A stretch of DNA of 64,000 bases. It comes from Bacteroides sedimenti (lineage in GTDB: Bacteria; Bacteroidota; Bacteroidia; Bacteroidales; Bacteroidaceae). Made by a program: the position numbers and the translations under genes. Under the pieces are notes generated by a model. It was not told where the DNA came from. It was given only the letters and a program-made list of their open reading frames with translations, and did no database searches. The DNA is taken from assembly GCF_040365225.1 (NCBI RefSeq), contig NZ_AP028055.1, positions 2,294,001 through 2,358,000 of the forward strand, in the 5' to 3' direction. Positions 18,663 to 28,243 of this stretch are shown piece by piece. Position 1 is the first letter of the stretch, and the number at the start of each line of letters is the position of its first letter.

Positions 18663-19109
18663 TTATAATTTAACCTTTGCAATCAGTTTTCTTATCTTTC
18701 CTTCACCAATTACCGGTGCGTGGGCATCTTCCGGATATACAATCACAAACTCTTCGGGTTTAATATTTACGTAGGTAGTAGGTTTGTCAGAATAAAGAGC
18801 ACAGTCACCTTCCTTCTGATAAGATTTAACCTCTTCACTCAAGTCTTCAGTGGCCTTCCATCCAATGGTTTCTTTTCCTTCAAGAAGAATGTGTACATCA
18901 ATATAGTCATGATGAAGCTCAAGTACCTGCTTATCGCTGGCTACACATTCCGGGTTTACATTATTAATAAACAGATTATCACCGTCTATTTCTATACGTC
19001 CTAATTCGGCATGCAACAAATCGTGCGATTTTACATAAGCAAACAGCTGAGGAAATAGCGGATGAAGAGATTCAATCCTTTTGCTATTCTGTAAATTTGA
19101 TACTATCAT
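18663..19109 (-). CDS. nanQ: YhcH/NanQ-type N-acetylneuraminate anomerase
   Basis: A small cupin-fold protein of the YhcH/YjgK/YiaL (DUF386) family, 148 residues, the usual length. E. coli YhcH (NanQ) speeds the interconversion of sialic acid anomers so that the lyase receives its preferred form. Visible family features are the metal-ligand pattern HHDYIDVHILLEG, the GWK strand, and a C-terminal PEDAHAP whose His completes the site. It is the last gene of the nan locus, 17 bases behind the transporter, and is followed by a strong terminator. Location is cytoplasmic, with no signal peptide. Confidence 0.85.
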   Translation of the reverse strand: MIVSNLQNSKRIESLHPLFPQLFAYVKSHDLLHAELGRIEIDGDNLFINNVNPECVASDKQVLELHHDYIDVHILLEGKETIGWKATEDLSEEVKSYQKEGDCALYSDKPTTYVNIKPEEFVIVYPEDAHAPVIGEGKIRKLIAKVKL

Positions 19110-19126
19110 AATTTTTCCAATTTTAA

Positions 19127-20362
19127 TTAATCTACATTATCGGCTTTGGGTTTAAGGAACAAAAGTTGTAATGCCAATGCTACAAGCACCACACCCCCCA
19201 ACATAGAGAATCCTAAGCCCAGATTACCACCATCTGTCCATTTACCCAATAGTTGAGTCACAGCAGCACCGGCAAATACACCAACCATATTCATAATACC
19301 GTAAGCAGTTGCACGTTGTTTCGCAGAAACAAACTGACAGAGAATCGGCATGTTATTTGCATCGAACATACCATAACCGATACCAAACAGAAGACCAGCT
19401 CCGATAACACCAACAAAGCTGTGTGCAAACCCAAGCAAAAGCAGGGAAGGAATAGTCAGCCCCAAACCAATTGCACCGGTATAGATACGGCCACGGATAT
19501 TCTTTTGCACCCAACGGTCAGAAAGAACACCTCCAAGAATAACCCCGATAAACGAAGAAACCGCAATGGTAATGGTTGACATCGGACCAGCTTCGGCCAT
19601 TGGAAGACCTAAGTTCTCAGAGAAGAGTGTAGGAAGCCAGTTCTTGGTTGCCCATCCCGGTAAACTTGGTGCAGCAAAGTAGAACAGGATTACCCAGAAA
19701 GCTACATTGCTGAATAAAAGAGACAGTCCTTTGAACATGGATGATTTCTCCTTCGGTTCATCGGGAGTCAGTTTCTTCACATTGATATGATTTGGGTTTT
19801 CATGCAATAAGAAAATCAAGAAGAGTGAATAGACAATTCCAACAATACCAAACCAGTGGAAAGTGGCCTGCCAGGAGAATGCAGCGGCAACTGTCGCCCC
19901 GAAACCACCAATGGCCTGTCCGGTATAAAGACCTGTCATGTGAACACCGATGGCCAACGAACGTGATTTGTCTTGGTGCCAGTCGGCAATCAATGATAAA
20001 GCCGAAGGAATGTAAAGGGCTTCACTGACCCCCATGATACCACGCAATATATATAGCTGACTGAAGTTCTCGGTATAACCCATCATATAGGTCACAGCCG
20101 ACCAAACAAATAAGCTACCTACAATAAGCCATTTACGGCTCATCTTATCGGCAATCATTCCGGCTACCGGGCTCATAAAACCGTATATCCAAAGAAATAC
20201 AGCCATCAGGGCACCAAAGGCTTCTGCCTTGTTTAGTTCAACTATATCCATCTTCATCGCTTCCTGCATGGTAGAAAGCATCTGACGGTCCATATAGTTC
20301 AACAAGGCTACCACCCATAAAAGAGCAACAACCAACCAGGGATAAAATTTTTTATTCTTCAT
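19127..20362 (-). CDS. nanT: MFS sialic acid transporter
   Basis: An inner-membrane major facilitator superfamily permease of 411 residues with about 12 predicted transmembrane helices. The first helix ends in NYMDRQML, a common MFS start, and the loop between helices 2 and 3 reads GMIADKMSRKW, the conserved MFS motif A. Bacteroides fragilis and Tannerella forsythia import N-acetylneuraminate through an MFS protein encoded with the lyase and epimerase; the gene order here supports the same role. Specificity for sialic acid rests on context, because the sequence resembles the broader hexuronate/sugar-acid porter group. The gene is 22 bases behind the sialate O-acetylesterase gene and 17 bases ahead of nanQ. 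Confidence 0.85.
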   Translation of the reverse strand: MKNKKFYPWLVVALLWVVALLNYMDRQMLSTMQEAMKMDIVELNKAEAFGALMAVFLWIYGFMSPVAGMIADKMSRKWLIVGSLFVWSAVTYMMGYTENFSQLYILRGIMGVSEALYIPSALSLIADWHQDKSRSLAIGVHMTGLYTGQAIGGFGATVAAAFSWQATFHWFGIVGIVYSLFLIFLLHENPNHINVKKLTPDEPKEKSSMFKGLSLLFSNVAFWVILFYFAAPSLPGWATKNWLPTLFSENLGLPMAEAGPMSTITIAVSSFIGVILGGVLSDRWVQKNIRGRIYTGAIGLGLTIPSLLLLGFAHSFVGVIGAGLLFGIGYGMFDANNMPILCQFVSAKQRATAYGIMNMVGVFAGAAVTQLLGKWTDGGNLGLGFSMLGGVVLVALALQLLFLKPKADNVD

Positions 20363-20384
20363 TTCTATAATTATTATTTATTTA

Positions 20385-22445
20385 TTATTCATTCCCAAAA
20401 GTAGATGCAGGCAGGCCACTGCCATTTACCAGATTCGCCCGCGTAAACGGTTGCCATCCATACCGAACAAATAGAGGATTGTTTACTTTATCCGACCAAA
20501 TCTTCACTTTTCCATCCATAATCTCGGCCGAAGCAGAATAGTAAACCTTATCTTCACCAGCAATTTCAAACGAGCGAAGAGCTTTTCCATCCGAAGTACA
20601 GAGTCCCTGAGCATAATCAAATGTGATATAAGCTACAGCGTCTTTGAATGAAACCGAACGGAACAGTGGTCCCGAAGGTGTTACACCATCATGTTTGTAT
20701 ACCTTGTTCAGCATCCATCGTCCTGCGCGTTCGCCAATTTCTTTTTTCATGCGGGGGTGCACATCCAGTGAGTCTCCCCTGTCACTCGAAACAACCATGT
20801 ATGCATCTGAAATCTGATTCATCAACCTGCGTTGTGCATCGCGAAACCAAGGCCAGCTTGGACGGTTCAGACTGGAAAGCTGCACATAAACAAAAGGCAT
20901 ACTAGGATTATTCCAATATTTTCTCCAGCTATTCACCATCATTGGGAAAAGCTTTTCGTATAATTCCATGTTATGAGCATTCGATTCTCCCTGATACCAA
21001 GCAACTCCTTTCACTGTATATTGGGCAAGCGGTAGTATTCCCGACTCGAATAGATAGCACGGTTCATAAGGATGACGTTGCTGCTTATTCTTGGATTGCT
21101 TAACATTAAGCGCTGCTCTTTCGCGCACCCAATCCTGCAACATGTCATTCCTGGTATAATCATTCAGCATATCGGGCAGTTCATATTGCAGCGTACGTCT
21201 ATCAATCCACGATTCACAAGGAGAACCTCCCACGGCATTATTAATCAATCCAACCGGAACTCCCAGACTGTCTGCCAGCATCTTTCCAAAATAGTAACCG
21301 ATAGCAGAAAAAGAGGCCGCATTTTCGGGCTCGCACTCTTTCCAAGTTGCGTCTTTATAGTATTGCAAACGATTCAACGAATCGAGTACGCTTGCATTCC
21401 ACTCCACGGCATAAGTATCCCAACGCGGTTTCATGTCAAAAAGACGAATTGCAGGATTCTTTGCACCGGCAATTGCCTCTTTAGCAGTGACAGCCTGTTT
21501 CAGCATAAAGGCCATGTTCGATTGTCCCGAACAAATCCACACCTCTCCTACCAATACATTTTTATATAATAGCTTTTTGCTCTTCGCCTGAATGGAGAGA
21601 GTGTATGGTCCGCCTGCTTTGAGGGGAGTAAGAGTTACACTCCATTTCCCATTTTCACTTGCATTGGTTGTCTGTTTTTGGCCATTTATCTCTACTGATA
21701 TTTTCTCTCCGGCATTGGCTGTTCCGGATATATTTAAAGGAATATCCCGTTGCAGTACCATGTTATCAGAATATATCTGAGGCATCTGCAATCCTCCATA
21801 GTTTCCTGTAAGGGTAGAATAAACCGTTTTTGCCAATATTCCGGCACCTTCAATATTGGGATGAAGGGCATCGGGCAGAAGGTCGGGGCGGTTAAATAGT
21901 CCTTCTTCAAAATCAATCAACCCAACATTTGCATGAGTTGCAATATTTTCAATTGCCAGCTGAATTTGTCCATACCAATCGCGGGTTCCTGAGCGAAAAC
22001 GCGGATGAAGATGAGTTATCGGTGATAACCGGCATATCCATATTTTACAGGTAGGGTTTATTCTGCGGAAAGAGTCTATTAATGCACGGTAATCGTTTAT
22101 AAATTCATCGCGGTAATTGGGCCAGTCTCTGGGGTCCGTATCGTTTAATCCAAGATGAATTACAACTCTGTCGGCGGCAAAAGCCATTGCTTTCTTAAAC
22201 TCCTCCTGCTGCATATAGGGGCGGTGTCCATGATTCAACAGAGTTGCGCCGCTCTTCCCGAAGTTTCCTACTTCGTATCCATCTCCCAGCATTCTTTGTA
22301 ACTGGAAAGGATAAGCATTAATCTCCCTGTCAGGGAGCAGATAACCATAAGTTACACTATTACCCACACAGGCTACCTTAATTTTACCTTTACTCCAAAG
22401 AGAAGTCGAGCTCAAAAGGAGTAAGAAAATTAATATCTTTTTCAT
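20385..22445 (-). CDS. Two-domain sialate O-acetylesterase
   Basis: A secreted esterase of 686 residues that removes O-acetyl groups from sialic acids, which otherwise block sialidase. A signal peptide (about 1-18) is followed by an SGNH/GDSL domain at about 22-215, with the blocks GNSVT (Ser30), GLND (Asn101) and DALHP (Asp192, His195). The second half is a SASA-type domain with SGQSN (Ser309), WYQGES and DVHP. Both domains keep their catalytic residues, so the protein may carry two working active sites. The layout matches the two-domain esterases EstA of B. fragilis and NanS of T. forsythia. It follows the single-domain SGNH esterase gene after 6 bases. Confidence 0.88.
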   Translation of the reverse strand: MKKILIFLLLLSSTSLWSKGKIKVACVGNSVTYGYLLPDREINAYPFQLQRMLGDGYEVGNFGKSGATLLNHGHRPYMQQEEFKKAMAFAADRVVIHLGLNDTDPRDWPNYRDEFINDYRALIDSFRRINPTCKIWICRLSPITHLHPRFRSGTRDWYGQIQLAIENIATHANVGLIDFEEGLFNRPDLLPDALHPNIEGAGILAKTVYSTLTGNYGGLQMPQIYSDNMVLQRDIPLNISGTANAGEKISVEINGQKQTTNASENGKWSVTLTPLKAGGPYTLSIQAKSKKLLYKNVLVGEVWICSGQSNMAFMLKQAVTAKEAIAGAKNPAIRLFDMKPRWDTYAVEWNASVLDSLNRLQYYKDATWKECEPENAASFSAIGYYFGKMLADSLGVPVGLINNAVGGSPCESWIDRRTLQYELPDMLNDYTRNDMLQDWVRERAALNVKQSKNKQQRHPYEPCYLFESGILPLAQYTVKGVAWYQGESNAHNMELYEKLFPMMVNSWRKYWNNPSMPFVYVQLSSLNRPSWPWFRDAQRRLMNQISDAYMVVSSDRGDSLDVHPRMKKEIGERAGRWMLNKVYKHDGVTPSGPLFRSVSFKDAVAYITFDYAQGLCTSDGKALRSFEIAGEDKVYYSASAEIMDGKVKIWSDKVNNPLFVRYGWQPFTRANLVNGSGLPASTFGNE

Positions 22446-22451
22446 CTCATC

Positions 22452-23126
22452 TTATTTTACATACTGTTTAACCAAATCTCTCCAGAGCATATATCCTTTA
22501 CCCAACATGTGAAGTCCGTCATTAGATAAATCAGAACGTAATTTACCTGTTTCCTTGTTCACAAAATGAGAATACAAATCAATATAAGTTATTTTCTTCT
22601 CTTTGGCCAATTTAACCAATCGGCTGTTTATCTCCAAAACTACATTCCCTCTTGAGGTATGTGTTGAGAACATGTTGTATTCATTGCTTACCGGAAGCAC
22701 ACTCTGCAAATAGATTTTTGTGCGCGGTGAAGCGGATTGTACCTTTTCTATAATACGTTTGATGCCCAATGCTATAGTATCAGCCGAAGTTCCTCTTGAC
22801 ACATCATTTATCCCGATCAGCAAAAACAGTTTGGCCGGTTTTCCTTTCACAATAGGATCAAGCCGATCATAAACTCCTTCGCATATATCACCGCTGATTC
22901 CACGGTTTTTCACATGTGGGTTATTAAACAGCTCTGCCCATTCACAGCCGTTTGTAATACTGTTGCCTAAGAAAATAATATCTTTCGATGTAGTGGGCAA
23001 CAACTCAAACAGCGAGGCACGTTGTTCATAAAAGGTGGAATATTTCCTTTTCTGAGCAGAAACAGAAACAAAGGAAAGAATCAGGAGCGTAAATAAGAAT
23101 AACTTTTTCATCGCAGTAAATATCAT
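22452..23126 (-). CDS. Secreted SGNH/GDSL hydrolase
   Basis: A single-domain SGNH hydrolase of 224 residues, or 219 if it starts at Met6. The blocks are GNSITNG (Ser56 nucleophile), the RGISGD block around Gly77, GINDV (Asn107) and DGLH with the catalytic Asp/His pair near 206-209. A signal peptide ending in SVSAQ is clear when Met6 is used. Its ATG overlaps the stop of the GH20 gene as ATGA, so translation is probably coupled. Similar proteins resemble platelet-activating-factor acetylhydrolase subunits. In this locus it probably removes acetyl esters from glycans, perhaps from sialic acid; the exact ester is not readable from sequence. Confidence 0.85.
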   Translation of the reverse strand: MIFTAMKKLFLFTLLILSFVSVSAQKRKYSTFYEQRASLFELLPTTSKDIIFLGNSITNGCEWAELFNNPHVKNRGISGDICEGVYDRLDPIVKGKPAKLFLLIGINDVSRGTSADTIALGIKRIIEKVQSASPRTKIYLQSVLPVSNEYNMFSTHTSRGNVVLEINSRLVKLAKEKKITYIDLYSHFVNKETGKLRSDLSNDGLHMLGKGYMLWRDLVKQYVK

Positions 23127-25198
23127 TTAGTTTTATCAGGAGAATAGATCAGTCCATCAACCGCCCGGCTTCCGTCGGGGGTAACGAAAACCGCAGTAAA
23201 CTGCCATTTTACGAGCCTTACTTCGGGTAATGAGAATTTCCCTACCGGAAGTTTCATAAAAACCTTGTTCCATCCTTTGTTGAGATGTACCATTAACGGT
23301 GACCGTGCGACACAGTTTTCATTTCCAAGTGCTATTTCATTGCTCTTCTCTCTATGAGTGGCCGTCCATACCGGAGGCAGAATTTCTGAATCATTTAACC
23401 AGATGCGGCTATCTTTGTAATCCCACTTTCCTGGAAGAGGCGCTAAATCCATCTCAGATCGGCTATAATTCTGGAATTCCACCCACAATCCAGTATCTTG
23501 CGCTTTAGGTGACCACACCCAGGTCCAGGCATATGCCGTATGGTTTTCCTGAGGGTCTTTATAGAACGCAGGTACAAATGTTCCCCATACATGTCGCAGA
23601 TAAATACCCGCACCCGTTGCCTGACGAACGCCGTAACTCTTTCCTTCATACAGATACTCTGCTTTCAGCTCCTTTTCGGGAGGAAATACTTTTCCTAAAT
23701 CGCCTTCATTGGGGAAAGCGTCGGTTATGTTCCATTTCACATTGGTCTGCTTGACATAGGCAAACGGATAACCTTTGAAATTATGCTCCTTATGCCAAAT
23801 CATCCTACGTTCAAAGTCAGCAAACTCTTTGAATTCTTTTGTATCTTCCTTAGGAAGGATTACCCCGTTTCCGTCAAAATATTCGGAACCGCCACCTATC
23901 CAGGAACGCTCGGCGAAAGCCAGCATATTGGGATAGAAGTTATTTTCGAGTATCATGTTTTGTTCAGGAGTTACCAACCTGTCGTGCCAAAAAGCCAGAA
24001 TACTTCCGGCAATGTCCTCACTTCCCTGCGGCTGATTATATATGCGGCTGTTATATAGCGCCACCAAATCTCCGAAAGTATCAAAGTGGTTCAGGTAATG
24101 AAATCTACAATCAATAGCCGGAATCCCTTTCTGAGCTTTTCCACGATAACTCCAGAGCTGCGTCATATCAATCTCACCGGGTTGATACTTCCAGCCCGGA
24201 TTCCATGAAATCACCTTCTTCCCTTTCGAGCGGACAAAAGCCACCATCTCGGGCACAAAGTTCTTATTAGTGAACTGCACCTCATCAGTTCCAATATGAA
24301 GCCAAGGTACATCAAATGTTGCACACACTTCATCAACCAATCGTTTGAGAATTGCCATTCCCTCAGCGCTTTGCATATCACATTTAAAGGTGCGGATAAA
24401 GGCCGCGCTGTGTCCCGGCATATCAATCTCCGGAATCAGCAAAACATTATGCTGTTTGCAGAATTCTACCAGTTCTTTAGCCTCCTTCAAAGTATAATAT
24501 TTTCCCGGCATACGGGTGGTGTTTGCACTGTCGTTCAACTCCGGGTAAACTTTGCTTTCCAGTCGCCATGACTGGTTTTCAGTTAGATGCCAATGAAATA
24601 CATTGATCTTATAACGGGAAAGAGCCGCTATCTCTTTTTTCAGTTCCGGCAGGGAAATGTAGCTTCGACCTACATCCTGCAAAAATCCACGGATACGGAA
24701 CGCAGGCCAGTCGGTGATAACGCAACCTTCCAGAAACGTTTTCTTCCTGTCTGTCTGTTTAAGCTGACGCAGAGTTTGGATTGCCCAATACACTCCTTTA
24801 GGTGAAAGAGCCTCTACGGTAATTTTTTTGTTTGTGACATCAAGATGATAGGCTTCATCTTTATTAAGCGATACCCCCGCCAGGGTATCTGTCAGGCGAA
24901 CTTCAATTTTCTGCTTGGCATCCGAAGTAATCTTACCTCCTGCTTCGCGTATAAAATCTGTCCATTCGGTAGTTAATACAGGTGATGACAAGGAAATATT
25001 ACCAATGACAAATTGTTGTCCATTAGAATGAATCTGCTGAGGTTTTGGCAAAAGATGTGTGATTCCTGCCATTAGAGGAGAGAACGGCTGAAAGCAGAAT
25101 AGTAAAATCAAGGCTGAAAAAAGGCGTTGCGTCTTTCTTGAAGAAAATAAAGATGTAACTGGATTCATTGAATTATCTTTTTTGAAGATTATTTTCAA
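23123..25198 (-). CDS. GH20 beta-N-acetylhexosaminidase
   Basis: A secreted exo-beta-N-acetylhexosaminidase of 691 residues. A hydrophobic export signal lies at about 25-44; Met11 is a plausible alternative start. A GH20b alpha/beta domain (about 48-165) precedes the TIM barrel, which begins with FRIRGFLQDVGR and contains HWHLTENQSW and HIGTDEVQF. Asp305-Glu306 is the catalytic pair that uses the substrate acetamido group. The C-terminal 200 residues form an extra beta-rich module, possibly carbohydrate-binding. The enzyme would remove GlcNAc or GalNAc exposed after upstream sialidase and galactosidase action. The gene starts 153 bases behind the sialidase gene, across a 22-bp repeat array. 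Confidence 0.92.
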   Translation of the reverse strand: MKIIFKKDNSMNPVTSLFSSRKTQRLFSALILLFCFQPFSPLMAGITHLLPKPQQIHSNGQQFVIGNISLSSPVLTTEWTDFIREAGGKITSDAKQKIEVRLTDTLAGVSLNKDEAYHLDVTNKKITVEALSPKGVYWAIQTLRQLKQTDRKKTFLEGCVITDWPAFRIRGFLQDVGRSYISLPELKKEIAALSRYKINVFHWHLTENQSWRLESKVYPELNDSANTTRMPGKYYTLKEAKELVEFCKQHNVLLIPEIDMPGHSAAFIRTFKCDMQSAEGMAILKRLVDEVCATFDVPWLHIGTDEVQFTNKNFVPEMVAFVRSKGKKVISWNPGWKYQPGEIDMTQLWSYRGKAQKGIPAIDCRFHYLNHFDTFGDLVALYNSRIYNQPQGSEDIAGSILAFWHDRLVTPEQNMILENNFYPNMLAFAERSWIGGGSEYFDGNGVILPKEDTKEFKEFADFERRMIWHKEHNFKGYPFAYVKQTNVKWNITDAFPNEGDLGKVFPPEKELKAEYLYEGKSYGVRQATGAGIYLRHVWGTFVPAFYKDPQENHTAYAWTWVWSPKAQDTGLWVEFQNYSRSEMDLAPLPGKWDYKDSRIWLNDSEILPPVWTATHREKSNEIALGNENCVARSPLMVHLNKGWNKVFMKLPVGKFSLPEVRLVKWQFTAVFVTPDGSRAVDGLIYSPDKTK

Positions 25199-25231
25199 AG
25201 CATTGTTCTTGCTTTATTTGGAATATCCCGA

Positions 25232-25340
25232 AGAAATATAAATCTATGGCGAAAGAAATATAAATGCCTGTACAAAAGAATGCAATCTTCTGTACAGAAG
25301 AATGAATTGTTTTGTACAGAACAATTCATTCTTTTGTACA
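25232..25340. repeat. Tandem 22-bp array with TGTACA cores
   Basis: TGTACA starts at 25269, 25291, 25313 and 25335, exactly 22 bases apart. The same period continues to the left as AGAAATATAAAT at 25232 and 25254. Neighbouring units are also inverted: 25292-25311 pairs with 25321-25340 over 20 bases with one G-T wobble, around the third TGTACA. The array lies between the sialidase stop and the GH20 start, both on the minus strand. It could be an operator array with sites two helical turns apart or an RNA hairpin that ends or stabilises the sialidase message. Confidence 0.85.
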
Positions 25341-25351
25341 AGATAATTTGG

Positions 25352-26980
25352 TTATTTAATTATATCTTTCAGTTTGATCGCCTGGAATGTCATATGGGCT
25401 ACACTACCTTCGTAAAGTATGCCCACTGTTTCACGATCAATCATGGTGAGGCAAGAATAACCCCAGCCTTCATCTTCATCCAATAGCAGCTGATTTGCAG
25501 GCAACCAGGTAAGTCCACCGTCAAGACTTGCTTTGATGGTAATATGGTGACGACCTTTTACTGTATTCGGGTTCGAGAAAAGAAGAATATCCTTGTTCAG
25601 TACATTATCTTTAGCTTCCACCTTAAGAAGGCTTGCCATACAAACCGATTCAATCAGGGCACTTCTGGAAGAAGGATGTTCTGTCCATGTTTCGCCCATG
25701 TCTTTTGTTGTAGCCACGGCACGGCTTCCGCCTCGGTTATCGCGCATGTTCAGCATCAGAACTCCCGGTTCCACTTCTGCCACTTGAGCTTCTGTAGTAT
25801 TTGTTCGTGCCAGCTTACTAATTTTCCATGTCTTGCCATGGTCCTTGCTATAGATAATTCCTGCATTGGGCACACGTGTAGAATCAATGTATTGCGAAGC
25901 AAATACCAATGTACCATCGCTCATGGTGATTCCACTTCCGGGACCTTGCAGTAAGAAATACCAGGATGGATCTTTCACCTGTGGAGTCACATTGATTGGA
26001 GGCGACCATGTTTTACCATCGTCATCGCTCTTTGTCATAACCAACTGAGCAGTTTCGTTCAAATCCATTCCAGGATATGAGCTCCACCAAGCACGATTGT
26101 TACCCATACCGTGAGTCCATGCTGCAACAATCCAGATTGTTCCTGTGTTCTTATCCACCAGAATAGCTGGGTCGCCTACACCGTTTTGTGCTTTAGGCAG
26201 TCCACCGTATTCTCCAAATGCCAATGGCAATCTCATTTTTTCCCAAGTTTGTCCGCCGTCGGTGCTTCTGCTCAGACCAATGTTTACATATTCCTGTAGG
26301 TCGGCGCTATTGTTATAACGGGCGTCATATACGGACAATAGAGTTCCTTTGTTGGTAGTAACAAGTCCGGGGATACGATAGGAAGCTACGCCATCATCAC
26401 CTGCATGGCGTACACCGATACCCATCATGTGAGTTACAGGTTCTGTCTCGAATTTCAGCGGAGCACTCTTTCCATCAAGAGTCACTTCATCAATGCGAGA
26501 AGTTATTTTTGTCAGCAAAGAAGCTTTTGGTTTCATCTCCAGGCTCACCCAGAAATAATTCAGACCCGGGAAAAGGTTCTGATTCGCTGTCAGCCTGATT
26601 TTTCTTGTTAGTTTACCCGTTTTATCCTTCAATATAGAGTACGAAGGATTTGCCTCAAGCGTTTTACCCGGCTCATCGCGGTAAATGTAAGGCTGTGTTG
26701 CAAATTGGTTTTTCGATTCCCTTTGACGAGCTTCTGTTCCTCCATAATAAAGTTTCACTGATTTAATTGCTTCGAGAGGCACATTGTTATCCAAAGTAAG
26801 GGTAACATAGTCCAGTGAACGGCTCTCTTTGGCATGAAGGCGCAGATAATAAAGCACATTGTCGTGCCTGTCAATAAGAACAGGAACTTGAGTCTCTTTC
26901 ACTTTTACCGTATCCTGGGCAAAAGAGTTAATTGCTCCACAAGAGAGCAGCAAAGTGAATAACAATTTTCTGTAATTCAT
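25352..26980 (-). CDS. nanH: GH33 sialidase (neuraminidase)
   Basis: A secreted exo-alpha-sialidase of 542 residues that frees terminal sialic acid from host glycans. The signal peptide ends at about residue 21 (NSFAQ). An N-terminal beta-sandwich carbohydrate-binding domain covers about 25-180. The six-bladed propeller begins with YRIPGL (201-206, Arg202 in the substrate triad), then YDAR (Asp219). Five Asp-box repeats are visible: STDGGQTW, SDDDGKTW, SKDHGKTW, TKDMGETW and SLDGGLTW. Near the C-terminus, GYSCLTM and ILYEGS hold the expected Tyr nucleophile and its Glu partner. Length and order match Bacteroides sialidases. It lies 60 bases behind the kelch mutarotase gene. Confidence 0.95.
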   Translation of the reverse strand: MNYRKLLFTLLLSCGAINSFAQDTVKVKETQVPVLIDRHDNVLYYLRLHAKESRSLDYVTLTLDNNVPLEAIKSVKLYYGGTEARQRESKNQFATQPYIYRDEPGKTLEANPSYSILKDKTGKLTRKIRLTANQNLFPGLNYFWVSLEMKPKASLLTKITSRIDEVTLDGKSAPLKFETEPVTHMMGIGVRHAGDDGVASYRIPGLVTTNKGTLLSVYDARYNNSADLQEYVNIGLSRSTDGGQTWEKMRLPLAFGEYGGLPKAQNGVGDPAILVDKNTGTIWIVAAWTHGMGNNRAWWSSYPGMDLNETAQLVMTKSDDDGKTWSPPINVTPQVKDPSWYFLLQGPGSGITMSDGTLVFASQYIDSTRVPNAGIIYSKDHGKTWKISKLARTNTTEAQVAEVEPGVLMLNMRDNRGGSRAVATTKDMGETWTEHPSSRSALIESVCMASLLKVEAKDNVLNKDILLFSNPNTVKGRHHITIKASLDGGLTWLPANQLLLDEDEGWGYSCLTMIDRETVGILYEGSVAHMTFQAIKLKDIIK

Positions 26981-27040
26981 GTCAGTCAGTTATTTTAGGG
27001 GTTTATAAGCAAATTAATATCTATCGTCTCTAGCAAAAAG

Positions 27041-28243
27041 CTAATCAACTTTTCCTTTCCAAATCTGCGGGGTACGAATACCAGGCTTCAATTCTCCGAA
27101 AAACAGATAAACAACCTTGTTCATTGATACCACAGCAGCACCTGCCCGTGCAGTTTGTTTGAAACTTCCCACCGATGTCCAGCTATCTTTAACCGGCGAG
27201 TAAATCAGTACTTCTTTATTAAACTTATACCAATCGACAGGTTGTTTCATATATTTTTTCGCATCTTCACGAAGCTCATCAATCCTCTTCTGATTGTTCT
27301 CAGCCACAGCCTTCTTTAATGCTTGTTCACGCTGAAGAGCCTTCAGAAAGATATCCTTATTCACACCTCCCATACAAAGCATCAGCGAATCGTCAAGCGT
27401 AACCGCCACCCCTCCGCCTAAGGAGAGAGGCTTACCATCCGTACCAACCGGGGTGGCAATTTTTACCCAGCTGCAAGTTTCCGGTTCAAAACAATAGGCA
27501 TCAGTGCTTAAGGAAGCATCCTCATTCGCAAACGCTCCAGCAAAACCACCCGTTACAATCAGGCAAGGTTTCCCATTTTTCCGGATTGTCGCGCATACCG
27601 GCTGAACCCTCGGATTACCCGGAACAGGTGTCAGTTCGTGCCAACTGGCAGTATCGCTGTTTAAATTCAGGGCAAACATACGAGAAGAAGGTTTCTTATC
27701 AACATTGCCGCCCACGATATAAAGTGTATTTCCTACCAGTGCCCCGGTCATATTATCAACTGTATTGGGCAATGGAGTTAATTTATGCACGGATACATTA
27801 CCAGATGCACTATTATACTCTAATCGATATGTCATTGTAGTTGGTCCATCGGGTGTGATTCCTCCTACACATACCAGACCCTTGGGAGTTGATACCGAAA
27901 CGCCATAGGCCAAAGGAGCAGGTAGATTACCTATTCTCTCCCATTTTTGGACAGTATCATTCTGTACATGGGCAGCATATATATCATCATAAAAGATTTT
28001 CTTTCCTCCCTCGGCTGCCGGAACATCAGGGAAATTACATCCTCCAGCAATAATCAGAGAGCCATTCTGATATCCTGCAAAACAAGCGGAAACTCCTTTC
28101 GCAAAATTACCGTTTCCTGGAGAGACCTCTGTGAGAGATTGCCAGTCAACGGTATGCACTCCTCTGCGGCTTTGTGGTTGAATAGCACAACCAACAAGCA
28201 GGGATGAAAATATTGCTAGTGAAAATAATCTTAAGTAATTCAT
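27041..28243 (-). CDS. nanM: Kelch-repeat sialic acid mutarotase-like lipoprotein
   Basis: A six-bladed kelch propeller protein of 400 residues from the cyclically permuted mutarotase family related to E. coli NanM. NanM converts the alpha anomer released by sialidase into the beta anomer. The signal sequence ends LLVGC, so Cys19 should be lipidated and the protein membrane-anchored. Kelch Gly-Gly pairs appear in IIAGGCNFP, CVGGITP, IVGGNVD, VTGGFAG and CMGGVNK. A charged helical insertion (about residues 290-330, rich in Lys, Glu and Arg) interrupts the propeller. The gene follows susD-like nanU after a terminator and precedes sialidase, matching its expected step. The symbol rests on family and location. 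Confidence 0.8.
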   Translation of the reverse strand: MNYLRLFSLAIFSSLLVGCAIQPQSRRGVHTVDWQSLTEVSPGNGNFAKGVSACFAGYQNGSLIIAGGCNFPDVPAAEGGKKIFYDDIYAAHVQNDTVQKWERIGNLPAPLAYGVSVSTPKGLVCVGGITPDGPTTMTYRLEYNSASGNVSVHKLTPLPNTVDNMTGALVGNTLYIVGGNVDKKPSSRMFALNLNSDTASWHELTPVPGNPRVQPVCATIRKNGKPCLIVTGGFAGAFANEDASLSTDAYCFEPETCSWVKIATPVGTDGKPLSLGGGVAVTLDDSLMLCMGGVNKDIFLKALQREQALKKAVAENNQKRIDELREDAKKYMKQPVDWYKFNKEVLIYSPVKDSWTSVGSFKQTARAGAAVVSMNKVVYLFFGELKPGIRTPQIWKGKVD

